Shown one piece after another: positions 1 through 7,234 of a stretch of DNA of 64,000 nt (positions within the stretch are counted from its first letter, which is position 1; each line of letters starts with the position of its first letter). The notes beneath the pieces were generated by a model, which did not search any database, was not told the DNA's origin, and saw nothing but the letters and a program-made list of their open reading frames with translations. Source of the DNA: Lacrimispora algidixylanolytica. GTDB lineage: Bacteria > Bacillota > Clostridia > Lachnospirales > Lachnospiraceae. The stretch is taken from the NCBI RefSeq assembly GCF_003609635.1, contig NZ_MCIA01000003.1:1-64000 (forward strand), written 5' to 3'. Made by a program: the position numbers and the translations under genes.

Positions 1-48
1 CGTGATACTCAACAAACAGTAGCCGCGAGGTCAACGAAACATATGTAC

Positions 49-120
49 GGCCCCATGGTCAAGCGGTTAAGACATCGCCCTTTCACGGCGGTAACACGAG
101 TTCGAATCTCGTTGGGGTCA
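49..120 (+). tRNA. tRNA-Glu (anticodon TTC)
   Basis: A 72-nt cloverleaf. The acceptor arm GGCCCCA pairs with TGGGGTC (one G-U), the anticodon loop is CTTTCAC giving TTC, and the T-loop is TTCGAAT. The discriminator base is A and CCA is not encoded. It sits 12 nt upstream of tRNA-Cys, so the two are probably one transcript. Confidence 0.93.
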
Positions 121-132
121 CTAAAATTATAT

Positions 133-203
133 GGCGACATAGCCAAGTGGTAAGGCGTGGGTCTGCAACACCCTGATCACCAGTTCAAATCTGGTTGTCG
201 CCT
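133..203 (+). tRNA. tRNA-Cys (anticodon GCA), integration target of the mobile element
   Basis: A 71-nt cloverleaf. The acceptor GGCGACA pairs with TGTCGCC, the anticodon is GCA, the T-loop is TTCAAAT, and the discriminator is U as expected for tRNA-Cys. CCA is not encoded. The 3' end from base 183 is duplicated at 10857-10881, so the element reconstitutes an intact tRNA at its left end. Confidence 0.93.
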
Positions 204-207
204 CTTT
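183..207 (+). repeat. attL: 25-bp direct repeat in the tRNA-Cys 3' end
   Basis: These 25 bases, from the T-arm through the discriminator and a few bases beyond, recur identically at 10857-10881. A repeat of a tRNA 3' end next to a tyrosine integrase is the usual attachment-site arrangement. Confidence 0.88.
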
Positions 208-214
208 TAGGAAG

Positions 215-256
215 TGCTTCAAATCCTTATTTTACAAGGGTTTGAAGCATTTTTTG
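215..256 (+). terminator. Rho-independent terminator after tRNA-Cys
   Basis: TGCTTCAAA and TTTGAAGCA form a long hairpin with additional pairing inside, followed by a T-rich run. It lies inside the element, so it replaces the original tRNA terminator now found after attR at 10882. Confidence 0.75.
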
Positions 257-270
257 TTTTATGTTTTTAG

Positions 271-287
271 TATGCAGATGTATGCAA
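271..287. repeat. Putative left integrase arm-binding repeats (TATGCA pair)
   Basis: Two TATGCA units spaced 10 bp apart lie about 65 bp inside attL. A matching pair sits at 10782-10799, near the right end. Short repeats inside both ends are typical arm-type sites for tyrosine integrases. This is inferred from position and pairing only. Confidence 0.5.
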
Positions 288-297
288 GGTATTTTTA

Positions 298-1488
298 CTA
301 TCCTAAAACTGCTTTCATGGCATTAAAAGTATCTTCTTCTGGCGTGATATCTCTAAGATAGTGAAGTGTCATAGCCAAGGTGGAATGTCCTAACAAGCGT
401 TGTAGGGTAGTTGCCGGAACTCCATTTTTATAAAGTAAGGAAGCCACCGTAAAGCGTATTTTATGACTGGTTCGTGGTTCAATGCCTACTGATTCACAAT
501 AAGCCTTTAAATGCCTGTTAAATGTAATTGTGGTTAGCTGTTCACCATCTCTCATTAAAATAAATTCGCCGTCTGGGTTGACATCCTTAATGCGCTTCAG
601 CGCTTGTTTTGCCCCATCTGTTAATGGCATATAACGATAGCCATAGTCAGTATTCCCTTTTATATGAGTGACATTTTCGTATGTACGGGGGTTAAAGGTG
701 AGATCATCATTCATTGTTTGGTCATCTAAAAGTTGTGTTTGAATTTTAATGATATTGCCCTCTATATCAGTCCAACGTAAGGCACGAAGTTCAGCACTCC
801 GACATATTAAGTAGAAATCAAATTGAGCAGAAAGACTAAAGATATCGTTTATTGGTTCGAGATAATCCAATAGCAACTGTCTTTCAGCTAGGGTGAAAAC
901 CTCTTTCTTTTTATTAACAGGCTTAAACTGAAATTGACGAAAGTTTATTTCTTTAATGGGATTATAATTCACTGTTCCAATTTCAATAGCGTAGTAGAAT
1001 AATCCATTTAAAACACTCTTTGCATCATTAAAACGTTTTCTAGTCATAGACTCTGCTTTCAGCATAGCTCGGAAAAATTTTATAAAATCCGTAGCTTTCA
1101 GATCCTTAATGGGTATTTTAAAAACAGGTTTGTTTTTAAAATAAGCATTCCATAAGAAAATGTTTTCTTTAATGGTCTTATTGCTTACGTGAGTACAATC
1201 CCTCCTCCATCTTAGCCAGTCCTCGTATAGCCCCTCTAATGATGTTCCGTAGAAATGGTCATATAGTTTGTTGATTAAGTCTACCCGGTCACTTCCAATG
1301 AATTGTTTCCTGTTGACGTAAATATAATTTCTGCCGTCATTAGGGCGAACTTTAATAAGTTCCAAGTTACATATATCTTTCAATTGTTTCTCTCTTTGCA
1401 TAAATTTATATAATTTTGCAATTCCCTCTAGCGATAATGTATCATGGGTAGGGGAATTAATCAATTCGTTTTTTAGTTTATTTTTCAT
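298..1488 (-). CDS. int: Tyrosine recombinase / integrase
   Basis: A 396-aa phage-type integrase that would catalyse recombination between the tRNA-Cys att sites. The N-terminal half (about 80-190) looks like an arm-binding plus SAM-like core-binding region. The C-terminal catalytic domain shows R230 and E233 (CRSAEL context), H342-x-x-R345, H368 in LGHST and the nucleophile Y377 in LHYLRD. All conserved catalytic positions are therefore present and the enzyme looks intact. It is transcribed toward attL and its stop is about 90 bp from the att repeat, the usual position for such integrases. No separate excisionase was found. Confidence 0.93.
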   Translation of the reverse strand: MKNKLKNELINSPTHDTLSLEGIAKLYKFMQREKQLKDICNLELIKVRPNDGRNYIYVNRKQFIGSDRVDLINKLYDHFYGTSLEGLYEDWLRWRRDCTHVSNKTIKENIFLWNAYFKNKPVFKIPIKDLKATDFIKFFRAMLKAESMTRKRFNDAKSVLNGLFYYAIEIGTVNYNPIKEINFRQFQFKPVNKKKEVFTLAERQLLLDYLEPINDIFSLSAQFDFYLICRSAELRALRWTDIEGNIIKIQTQLLDDQTMNDDLTFNPRTYENVTHIKGNTDYGYRYMPLTDGAKQALKRIKDVNPDGEFILMRDGEQLTTITFNRHLKAYCESVGIEPRTSHKIRFTVASLLYKNGVPATTLQRLLGHSTLAMTLHYLRDITPEEDTFNAMKAVLG

Positions 1489-1684
1489 TTAAGCCACCAT
1501 TTAGGTGGTGTAAGGGTTCTAATTTTATATTGGTTTTTTATGATTTTTAGAATAGATTTAATTTATATTTTGTAAAGACACATATATTTTTATATTTGGT
1601 TAGAATAGGTTTATTTTATTTCTTTGTATTTGATAAAGTAATGAACCATTACACCATATCTTATGTTATATTTTTCTAAGGTTC

Positions 1685-2356
1685 TTATCCCTGATTAAAG
1701 GGAGTATCTTCTTTATTGGTATATCGAAAGCCATGCAAATAATTTTTTGTATTGTATTCCTGCCATTTGCCGGGGGTATCATATACTCTTACTTTATGAA
1801 TTCTTCTCATTAAGGCATTGTATGTTTCAGGCTGTTCTAAGCGGATATTATGATACTGATCTTCAAGTTTCCAATTGGATACGATATAGACGAAGTTATA
1901 ACATGCTTGGCGGTTGTTATACCGAGCAGGAAGTTGTAGAGGGTATATATCAAGATAGTTTAGCACATTGCCGATAGGTAAATCGCTTCTGAACTCTTCA
2001 AATACAAGCACATCTTCCCCGGAATATGTGTCAAAGGGGTGCTTATAGTGTGTTACTCGGTAAACATTTGAGTCACCGTGACTATCAAGGATATTTCTCG
2101 ATTTTCCGTATCCAGTTGAACCGCTTACATAAGTTACTGTTAGGTTGGTACGTCGTTCTGCCTTATAACGGTTAGAAAGTATCTCTAATCTGGCTTTATC
2201 AATGTGTTGTAGGTTTAGGAGATTATCAGGATTAATTTCCAGAATCTCCACGTTAGAATAACCATCTTTAATCATCTGGTAAAGGTTGGCTAAATCGCTT
2301 CTTCTTCCTTGCCCGGTTTGGGGCATGGTCCCCCATTCTTCAAAAGTTTCTTTCAA
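1685..2356 (-). CDS. CRESS-type Rep, SF3 helicase part (separate frame)
   Basis: The 223-aa C-terminal part of a CRESS-type replication initiator. Walker A is GSTGYGKS (79-86), Walker B is VLVFEEF (116-122) and motif C reads IVSN (158-161), the pattern of superfamily 3 helicases in circovirus- and plasmid-encoded Reps. The frame opens with TTG overlapping the stop of the HUH part; an ATG lies 10 codons in. The same frame stays open upstream to about 2397 and reads KGKWEDTEKETTN, which fits the missing linker. The protein is therefore likely made by frameshifting, or is one half of a gene broken by a 1-nt change. Its role is unwinding DNA during rolling-circle replication of the excised element. 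Confidence 0.82.
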   Translation of the reverse strand: MKETFEEWGTMPQTGQGRRSDLANLYQMIKDGYSNVEILEINPDNLLNLQHIDKARLEILSNRYKAERRTNLTVTYVSGSTGYGKSRNILDSHGDSNVYRVTHYKHPFDTYSGEDVLVFEEFRSDLPIGNVLNYLDIYPLQLPARYNNRQACYNFVYIVSNWKLEDQYHNIRLEQPETYNALMRRIHKVRVYDTPGKWQEYNTKNYLHGFRYTNKEDTPFNQG

Positions 2357-2694
2357 ATTAGTAGTTTCTTTTTCTGTATCCTCCCATTTCCCTTTTTACG
2401 GAGATATGCCCGGTTTTCCTCCGCTGTCCCTTGAGCTTCCTCGATATGGGCGGTAGGAAAGGCTTTTTTTACACTGGAAAAGTAAACGGGATTCTTGAAT
2501 TGTATAAATAGATGGGTATGTAGTGTTTTTGCAAGTTCATTACACATGCAGTAATAAATAATACTCTCCCAGTTTAACAGCGTTTCTTTAATTGCCTGAT
2601 GGGAACAGTTTTTGTGTTTCTCCGGGTTATTAAATGTTAATTGATATTTTCGACTACGCCGATTATTATTAGTATCTTTCTTTTTTGTTGCCAT
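2353..2694 (-). CDS. CRESS-type Rep, HUH endonuclease part
   Basis: A 113-aa protein with the three rolling-circle endonuclease motifs in order: motif I YQLTFNNP (17-24), motif II HTH (59-61, metal-binding HUH) and motif III Y97-x-x-K100 with the nicking tyrosine. It should nick the origin at 2804-2812 and become covalently attached to DNA. Its last 13 codons (after AAAAAG at 2392-2397) are out of frame with the helicase part. A -1 shift there would fuse both parts into a roughly 335-residue Rep of normal CRESS length. The start follows an SD-like AGGAAA. It is the first gene of the rep unit, about 100 bp downstream of the origin stem-loop. Confidence 0.82.
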   Translation of the reverse strand: MATKKKDTNNNRRSRKYQLTFNNPEKHKNCSHQAIKETLLNWESIIYYCMCNELAKTLHTHLFIQFKNPVYFSSVKKAFPTAHIEEAQGTAEENRAYLRKKGNGRIQKKKLLI

Positions 2695-2710
2695 AATATT
2701 TCCTTTCTAT

Positions 2711-2751
2711 GTTCCGGCACAGGGCTGACACATTCAGGAGTATGTCGGAAC
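2711..2751. repeat. Inverted repeat between origin and rep start
   Basis: GTTCCGGCA and TGTCGGAAC form a 9-bp stem (one G-U pair) with a loop that contains another TGACAC unit (2726-2731). The position just upstream of rep suggests a Rep-binding or autoregulatory site; the function is inferred. Confidence 0.45.
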
Positions 2752-2781
2752 TATTGATTTTAAAAGGTTTTTATGTATTTG

Positions 2782-2793
2782 TGACACTGACAC
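2782..2793. repeat. Tandem TGACAC iterons beside the origin stem-loop
   Basis: Two abutting TGACAC units (2782-2787, 2788-2793) touch the base of the stem-loop, with a third copy at 2726-2731. CRESS Reps recognise short iterons next to the nick site, so these are candidate Rep-binding sites. Confidence 0.5.
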
Positions 2794-2823
2794 CGAAGTT
2801 GTGGTAATACTAATCCACTTCGG
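2793..2823 (-). other. CRESS-type replication origin: stem-loop with nonamer TAGTATTAC
   Basis: CCGAAG (2793-2798) pairs with CTTCGG (2818-2823), and TGG (2802-2804) pairs with CCA (2815-2817). The loop region read on the minus strand contains TAGTATTAC (2812 down to 2804), which matches the canonical CRESS-DNA nonamer NANTATTAC and is the circovirus form. It lies upstream of the minus-strand rep gene. Rep would nick after the seventh base of the nonamer by analogy with circoviruses. Confidence 0.78.
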
Positions 2824-2892
2824 TATGGGGCAGACGGCTTCACCGCCTGCCCTGCCCCTGCCTGCTTTTGCTCCGCACCGCTGACAGAGGCA

Positions 2893-3294
2893 TTACCTGT
2901 TTACTGCTTCTTTAATTACATAATGTAACTTGTCCGTATTTGTTGGCATAATAGAGCGGATTTTCTTTAAGTTCATATCATTGATAGTGCAGTATCCAAC
3001 GCTAGTAGGACATGAACTTATAAATTCTTTATACTCTCCCGCTACCATATTTATTGTTTCCTTACTATTGGCACCAAACATGAATTTAATATTATAATTA
3101 TCACGTGCCCCGTTTACGAACAGTTCTGCCGATGGCCTTTGCATTGCAGATATAAAAATTATCTTCAAGGCTCGTGAAAGATTTAATAAACGTGCAATCT
3201 GTCCACGTAATTCCTCCTGTTCCTTTTTAGGCAGAGAAAGTAACAAACTGGATAGCTCATCAACAAATAAAACCTGAATAAAATCCGTTTCTAA
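2893..3294 (-). pseudogene. 5'-truncated FtsK/HerA-like DNA translocase
   Basis: The open frame runs from a stop at 3295-3297 to 2893 and encodes about 133 residues. Near its N-terminus is a Walker B, VLFVDE, followed by a region (LSRALKIIFISAMQRPSAE...) typical of FtsK/SpoIIIE and TcpA-type coupling proteins. The Walker A half is absent, so the protein cannot be a working ATPase by itself. The first in-frame ATG is at 3246, after the Walker B. The break falls exactly where an unrelated plus-strand gene fragment begins, so a deletion probably removed both 5' ends. Confidence 0.7.
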
Positions 3295-3647
3295 CTATAC
3301 AGAAGATTCAAGACAATAAATTATGGGCCGCTATATCTTGGTCGCATAGTGATATTGAACATGGTTATGCAGAATGGGATGGTGTACCAATCAACAATAA
3401 CATCACATCAGAAATTTTTTATTATGAGCCTATAGGTGGGGACAAATTTTTAAATGAAACTGCTACTTTATATTTTGAAAATAATTCTGTATATCTCAAG
3501 TTAAAATGGGTAAATGGTAATGATACTCCAGTAAAATTGCTAAACATAAATGATTCAATAGAGGAGGAATATAGGGAAGATTATGTTGGAGCAGGATATG
3601 ACTTACAGTCATATAAAGAATATTTAAAGAATGGTAATCAATCTTAA
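3282..3647 (+). pseudogene. 5'-truncated unknown gene fragment
   Basis: An open frame of about 120 codons without a start codon in a plausible place. It has the composition of a real protein: many W, Y, D and N residues, including AAISWSHSDIEHGYAEWDG and KLKWVNGND. It ends at TAA 3645-3647. I do not recognise the family. Its 5' end coincides with the truncation point of the minus-strand FtsK-like fragment, so it is best read as the 3' remnant of a gene cut by the same rearrangement. Confidence 0.5.
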
Positions 3648-3698
3648 ATAATTAATGCGTGATTAAAGTAAGTGCTCTATGGTGTATTTGCAGACCCC

Positions 3699-3728
3699 TT
3701 GACAACTTTTCTTTCAAATGTTTATAAT
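3699..3728 (+). promoter_or_regulatory. Strong sigma-A-type promoter with no clear gene downstream
   Basis: TTGACA (3699-3704), an 18-bp spacer and TATAAT (3723-3728) give a consensus vegetative promoter. No convincing coding frame follows before the hairpin at 4027. Confidence 0.6.
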
Positions 3729-3734
3729 TTTATG

Positions 3735-4060
3735 CTAAAAGATTGATTGTTTCATCATTTTTATTTAAACAGGACGTAGGAGAGTTCAAATTCTACTCCG
3801 TTATAAATAGTTTGGTGTTAATCTATATTTGGTTGAGATCAGGTGCAACCGGTATCAGAGTTCCCATAAACGTCCTCTCTATGTGGTTTTATAGTGGCTG
3901 TTTTAGTTCAAATAGGGAATTCAGGTTGGGGTTATACAAGGAGAATAACTTTAGGAAAGATAACCATATGCGGAACTGTAATTCAATAAGTGTTTAGTGA
4001 GATAAAAGAATAAGATTATTAAGCGAGCTAGGAAGGGTGAAGAATCTTTCCTAGCCATTT
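3735..4060 (+). ncRNA. Possible untranslated transcript between promoter and terminator
   Basis: A consensus promoter ends at 3728 and a terminator-like hairpin ends near 4060. Only an 84-codon frame from a TTG without a ribosome binding site lies between them. The stretch contains local inverted repeats (for example around 3775-3800). It could be a small RNA of the element, or an orphan promoter left by deletion of its gene. No known RNA family was recognised. Confidence 0.25.
4027..4060 (+). terminator. Terminator-like hairpin
   Basis: GCTAGGAA (4027-4034) pairs with TTCCTAGC (4048-4055), followed by a T-rich run. It separates the remnant region from the defence operon. Confidence 0.55.
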
Positions 4061-4097
4061 CTATTTTGGGGTGTTTTCATTTCTGCTCCAAGCTATA

Positions 4098-4124
4098 AAT
4101 GGCAATCGTTGTTCCCGTGGAACC
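4098..4124 (+). repeat. Left copy of 27-bp imperfect direct repeat flanking the defence operon
   Basis: This 27-bp stretch and 10492-10518 share the first 8 bases (AATGGCAA), the last 7 (TGGAACC) and 21 of 27 positions overall. The two copies bracket the four-gene operon. Confidence 0.5.
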
Positions 4125-4155
4125 CTTGACAGCTTTCATTTATAAAATCTAAATA
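4111..4155 (+). promoter_or_regulatory. Candidate operator and promoter of the defence operon
   Basis: The palindrome GTTCCCGTGGAAC (4111-4123) ends two bases before TTGACA (4126-4131). A weak -10, TAAATA, follows after 18 bp. This would give a 5' leader of about 165 nt. A second weak candidate is TTGCAA (4195-4200) with TATAAC (4217-4222). Confidence 0.35.
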
Positions 4156-4327
4156 TTGGGGAGAGCAGTAATATCATTTTGAACATCCTGTTTTTTGCAA
4201 AATTTATATGAACTCTTATAACAACATGGTCATTTACTTATTAGTATGATAATATGTTCATAAGGTTTTAATTTTAGAACTAATTATAGCAACAACGGTA
4301 AATTGATAACCTACAAGGGGAGGCTAT

Positions 4328-5371
4328 ATGAGAATAAGGGTATTAAAAGCAAATGTCGGAGATAGTATAATTATTTCTTATGGTAAGGAAAATAATATTC
4401 ATATATTGATCGATGGAGGAACGGGACACGAATGTTTCAAATCACTAAAAGATTTCATGAAAAAAATACATGAAAAAGAACAAAAGATAAAATTAGTGGT
4501 ACTTACACATATTGACAATGACCATATTAATGGTATATTGCAAATCATGAAGGATGAAAGTTTTAAAAAGCAAAAAATAGTTGAAAATATGTTCTTCAAT
4601 TATGGAAAACTTCTTAATGATCAACTTAAAGTTTCTTCTAAAAAAATAATATGTATTCCTAATCAAGATACCAAAATTGGATACAAAGAAGGAATGGAAT
4701 TAGAAGTCTTATTAAATGAAAGTGAAATACGTCACAATTGGTGCATAAAAGAGGGAGATACATATCAAATAGAAGGAGCCAAGATGACTATCCTATCACC
4801 AGATATAGATACGCTAAAACGATTCCAAACTCATTGGGAAAGGGAAGAAGAAAATACAACTAAAGTTTCTGCTAATCAAGAAGCATATGAAGCAATAGAA
4901 GTATTGAGTAAGAAAAAGTTTGAAGGAAAAAATTCTTTGGCAAATCAATCTAGTATTTCATTTATATTTGATTATGAAAACTATAGATTACTTTTATTGG
5001 GAGATGCAACAGCAAGGAAACTAGAACAAGCATTACAAAAATTAGGATATTCAGAAACTAATAAGTTAAAAGTTGATTGTTGTAAAATATCACATCATGC
5101 AAGTAGCAATAATACAAGTAATGAATTAATTAAAATGTTGGACTGTAATAATTATATTATTAGCACTTGTATGACAGGAAACAAAAGACCTTCTAAAGAA
5201 TGTTTAAGCAGGATTATCACAAATACCGAAGGAAAAGTAGTGTTTTATTCCAATTATGAGATAAATTTCAACAAAATGTTTACAAACGATGAGTTTGATA
5301 AATATGGAATGCAATTTATAACTATTGAAAAAGATGGTTTTGTTATGGAGGAGTTATGCAAGAAACAATAG
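4328..5371 (+). CDS. MBL-fold hydrolase effector of a Lamassu-type system (LmuA-like)
   Basis: A 347-aa ComEC/Rec2-like metallo-beta-lactamase-fold protein without membrane segments. The metal-binding motif HIDNDH is at 61-66, a further metal aspartate lies in LLLLGDAT, and a late histidine is in ISHHASSNN. As first gene of the operon it is the presumed nuclease or phosphodiesterase effector; no substrate can be read from the sequence. It starts at ATG 4328 behind AGGGGAGG and overlaps the protease gene by 16 bases, so translation is probably coupled. The same MBL plus trypsin pairing occurs in Lamassu hydrolase-protease systems and in Avs1, so the pair acts as an exchangeable effector unit. 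Confidence 0.85.
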   Translation: MRIRVLKANVGDSIIISYGKENNIHILIDGGTGHECFKSLKDFMKKIHEKEQKIKLVVLTHIDNDHINGILQIMKDESFKKQKIVENMFFNYGKLLNDQLKVSSKKIICIPNQDTKIGYKEGMELEVLLNESEIRHNWCIKEGDTYQIEGAKMTILSPDIDTLKRFQTHWEREEENTTKVSANQEAYEAIEVLSKKKFEGKNSLANQSSISFIFDYENYRLLLLGDATARKLEQALQKLGYSETNKLKVDCCKISHHASSNNTSNELIKMLDCNNYIISTCMTGNKRPSKECLSRIITNTEGKVVFYSNYEINFNKMFTNDEFDKYGMQFITIEKDGFVMEELCKKQ

Positions 5372-6681
5372 AAGAATGGTTCGAACGACATTGCGTAAAG
5401 ATAACTTATGATGAAGAAAACGGATCTGGTGTCTTGATACCAATGGATAATAACGAAGTATATTGTATAACTGCTGCACATTGTATAAAATATGCGAAAC
5501 AGATGGATAAAGAAAAGTTAATAATTAAAAGAGAAATTTCGTCTAATTTACAACAATTTACATATTGTTATATAGATAATTTTATTATTGAAGAGTTAGA
5601 TATTGCAATTTTAAGATTAAAGTGTACGGAACCACTTTCCAAGGTGATGATAAAAGAATTAAAGTTGGGAGTTGATGTTAAAAATGTCGGCTTTCCAGAA
5701 TTTTTAGAAATTAATGATAATCAAATAAGACGTTATGATTTGTCAGGTAAAGTTAATAAAGTGACAACAGATAATAAAATTATTGTAGAAAGTCTTACTC
5801 CATTTTTTACATATGATAACTCAGCCAGTGAACTTATACCTGGAATGTCTGGTGAAGGAATCTTTGGGGTAGATAGAGGAACTATATATTTAGGCGGTAT
5901 TATTACAGATTTATCTGCAAAAAATGGTGCATACAGTTCACTATTGGGTATAACAATAAAAAGAATTAATACAGTTTTAATAGCCAATAAATGGAAATCT
6001 ATAAATCCATATGACTATAGTGATTTTAAAAATTTCGATGCTGATGTAAAGCTATTTGATAAACCAATGGATACAGTATTTAGAAAGAAAAAACAGCATA
6101 TTTATAGCAATATTAAACCTAAAAATATTGTAGAGCATTGTGGTAAGAAACTCATATGGCCATATGGTATGCCAGATATTGGTGATCGCAAGCTGTGGAG
6201 TATATGGTTATTATATTTAATATTACGATGTATAGAAGATGAAAACAATATAAAAGAGGGCAGAGTCTATTGTATTGATGGAATAAGGGGAAAAAGAAAA
6301 ATAAAATTAATATATGTAACAAATAATACTAAACTAGACACATTTTTGAAAGATTTTATAATACATTCGGAAGAGGAGAACTTAGAGGATAGAGAGTTGA
6401 TTCTAGTAGAAACATGTTCATTTCCTCCATATACAATATACTTGGAGCCGGAAAGAGTTAAAGAGATAGTATCAGATATTGCAGATGACGACCTTGAAAA
6501 TAATCATCTGTTAATTGATAGTGTAAAAGATACTTCAAAGGGAATATCAATGATGCATATTTCAAATTTAATTAATGATATTAGAAGCATGCTAGAAAAA
6601 AGGTGTAGCGAGAAAATGGAAGAGGAAGAAGTGACAAAGATGGTAAGAGATCGACTTCACGAGGTGTTATATGAATATTGA
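5356..6681 (+). CDS. Trypsin-like serine protease effector with C-terminal partner domain (LmuA-like)
   Basis: A 441-aa protein whose N-terminal 220 residues are a trypsin-like protease. The triad is visible: H42 in ITAAHC, D82 in ELDIAIL and S165 in GMSGEG. There is no signal peptide, so it acts in the cytoplasm. The C-terminal 200 residues carry no catalytic motif and probably form the domain that joins effectors to the ATPase complex in ABC-three-component systems. It overlaps the upstream hydrolase gene and the downstream middle-component gene by a few bases. By analogy with Avs1A/B it may cleave or activate the MBL partner or a host protein; this is inferred. Confidence 0.84.
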   Translation: MQETIEEWFERHCVKITYDEENGSGVLIPMDNNEVYCITAAHCIKYAKQMDKEKLIIKREISSNLQQFTYCYIDNFIIEELDIAILRLKCTEPLSKVMIKELKLGVDVKNVGFPEFLEINDNQIRRYDLSGKVNKVTTDNKIIVESLTPFFTYDNSASELIPGMSGEGIFGVDRGTIYLGGIITDLSAKNGAYSSLLGITIKRINTVLIANKWKSINPYDYSDFKNFDADVKLFDKPMDTVFRKKKQHIYSNIKPKNIVEHCGKKLIWPYGMPDIGDRKLWSIWLLYLILRCIEDENNIKEGRVYCIDGIRGKRKIKLIYVTNNTKLDTFLKDFIIHSEEENLEDRELILVETCSFPPYTIYLEPERVKEIVSDIADDDLENNHLLIDSVKDTSKGISMMHISNLINDIRSMLEKRCSEKMEEEEVTKMVRDRLHEVLYEY

Positions 6682-7234
6682 ATTGAATCAAGACGCAATG
6701 CAGCAATTACGAGATAATAGGGATAATACACAGTGGATAGAGAACATAATTAGTTGGATAGCCCAAACCGATAAATATGGAATACGTATATTCCAAGTAA
6801 TAGTAAAAAATGAATTAGAATTAAGTAAGTGGCATAATGAGATTTCAGCTGCAATAGCAGTAGATGTCCAATCAAAATTAATAACAAAAATTGAAAAGTG
6901 GAATCTATATTTAATTTTTGAATGTAGGGAGCCCATTTCAATATCACTAAGAAGTGAGATAGAGCAGGATAAATACTCTACGAGAAAGATGGTGTGGGAT
7001 TCCTTATCACAGGAAGAGATAGACTCAAAAAAATACATTGAGAATAGATTATTTGACTTAAAAATAAAAACAGAAGATCTAAATTTTGAGGAAATACTGG
7101 AAACAGAGACTCTTCATGATAAAATCAAGAGAACAAATGTAGACTTATATAATGCATTAACCCGAGGAAAAGAAGATTTAGATGTTGAAGTTGCTCTTTA
7201 TATGGGAGGAAATGATAATGGGAAAAAAGATTAA
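6671..7234 (+). CDS. Middle component of Lamassu/ABC-three-component system (LmuC-like)
   Basis: A 187-aa soluble protein without enzymatic motifs. It overlaps the protease gene by 11 bases and the ATPase gene by 17 bases. Small size, position between effector and SMC-like ATPase, and a central stretch WNLYLIFECREP fit the 'middle component' family that bridges effector and ATPase in these systems. The family call rests mostly on context, because this group is very divergent. Confidence 0.7.
   Translation: MNIELNQDAMQQLRDNRDNTQWIENIISWIAQTDKYGIRIFQVIVKNELELSKWHNEISAAIAVDVQSKLITKIEKWNLYLIFECREPISISLRSEIEQDKYSTRKMVWDSLSQEEIDSKKYIENRLFDLKIKTEDLNFEEILETETLHDKIKRTNVDLYNALTRGKEDLDVEVALYMGGNDNGKKD

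Noticed and set aside
3770-3805. tRNA-like 3' end (AGTTCAAATTCT context)
   Set aside because: No T-stem with five proper pairs and no acceptor partner upstream could be found.
3743-3997. 84-codon frame on the plus strand
   Set aside because: Starts at TTG without an SD, has no recognisable domain, and lies between a promoter and a hairpin where an untranslated RNA is as likely.
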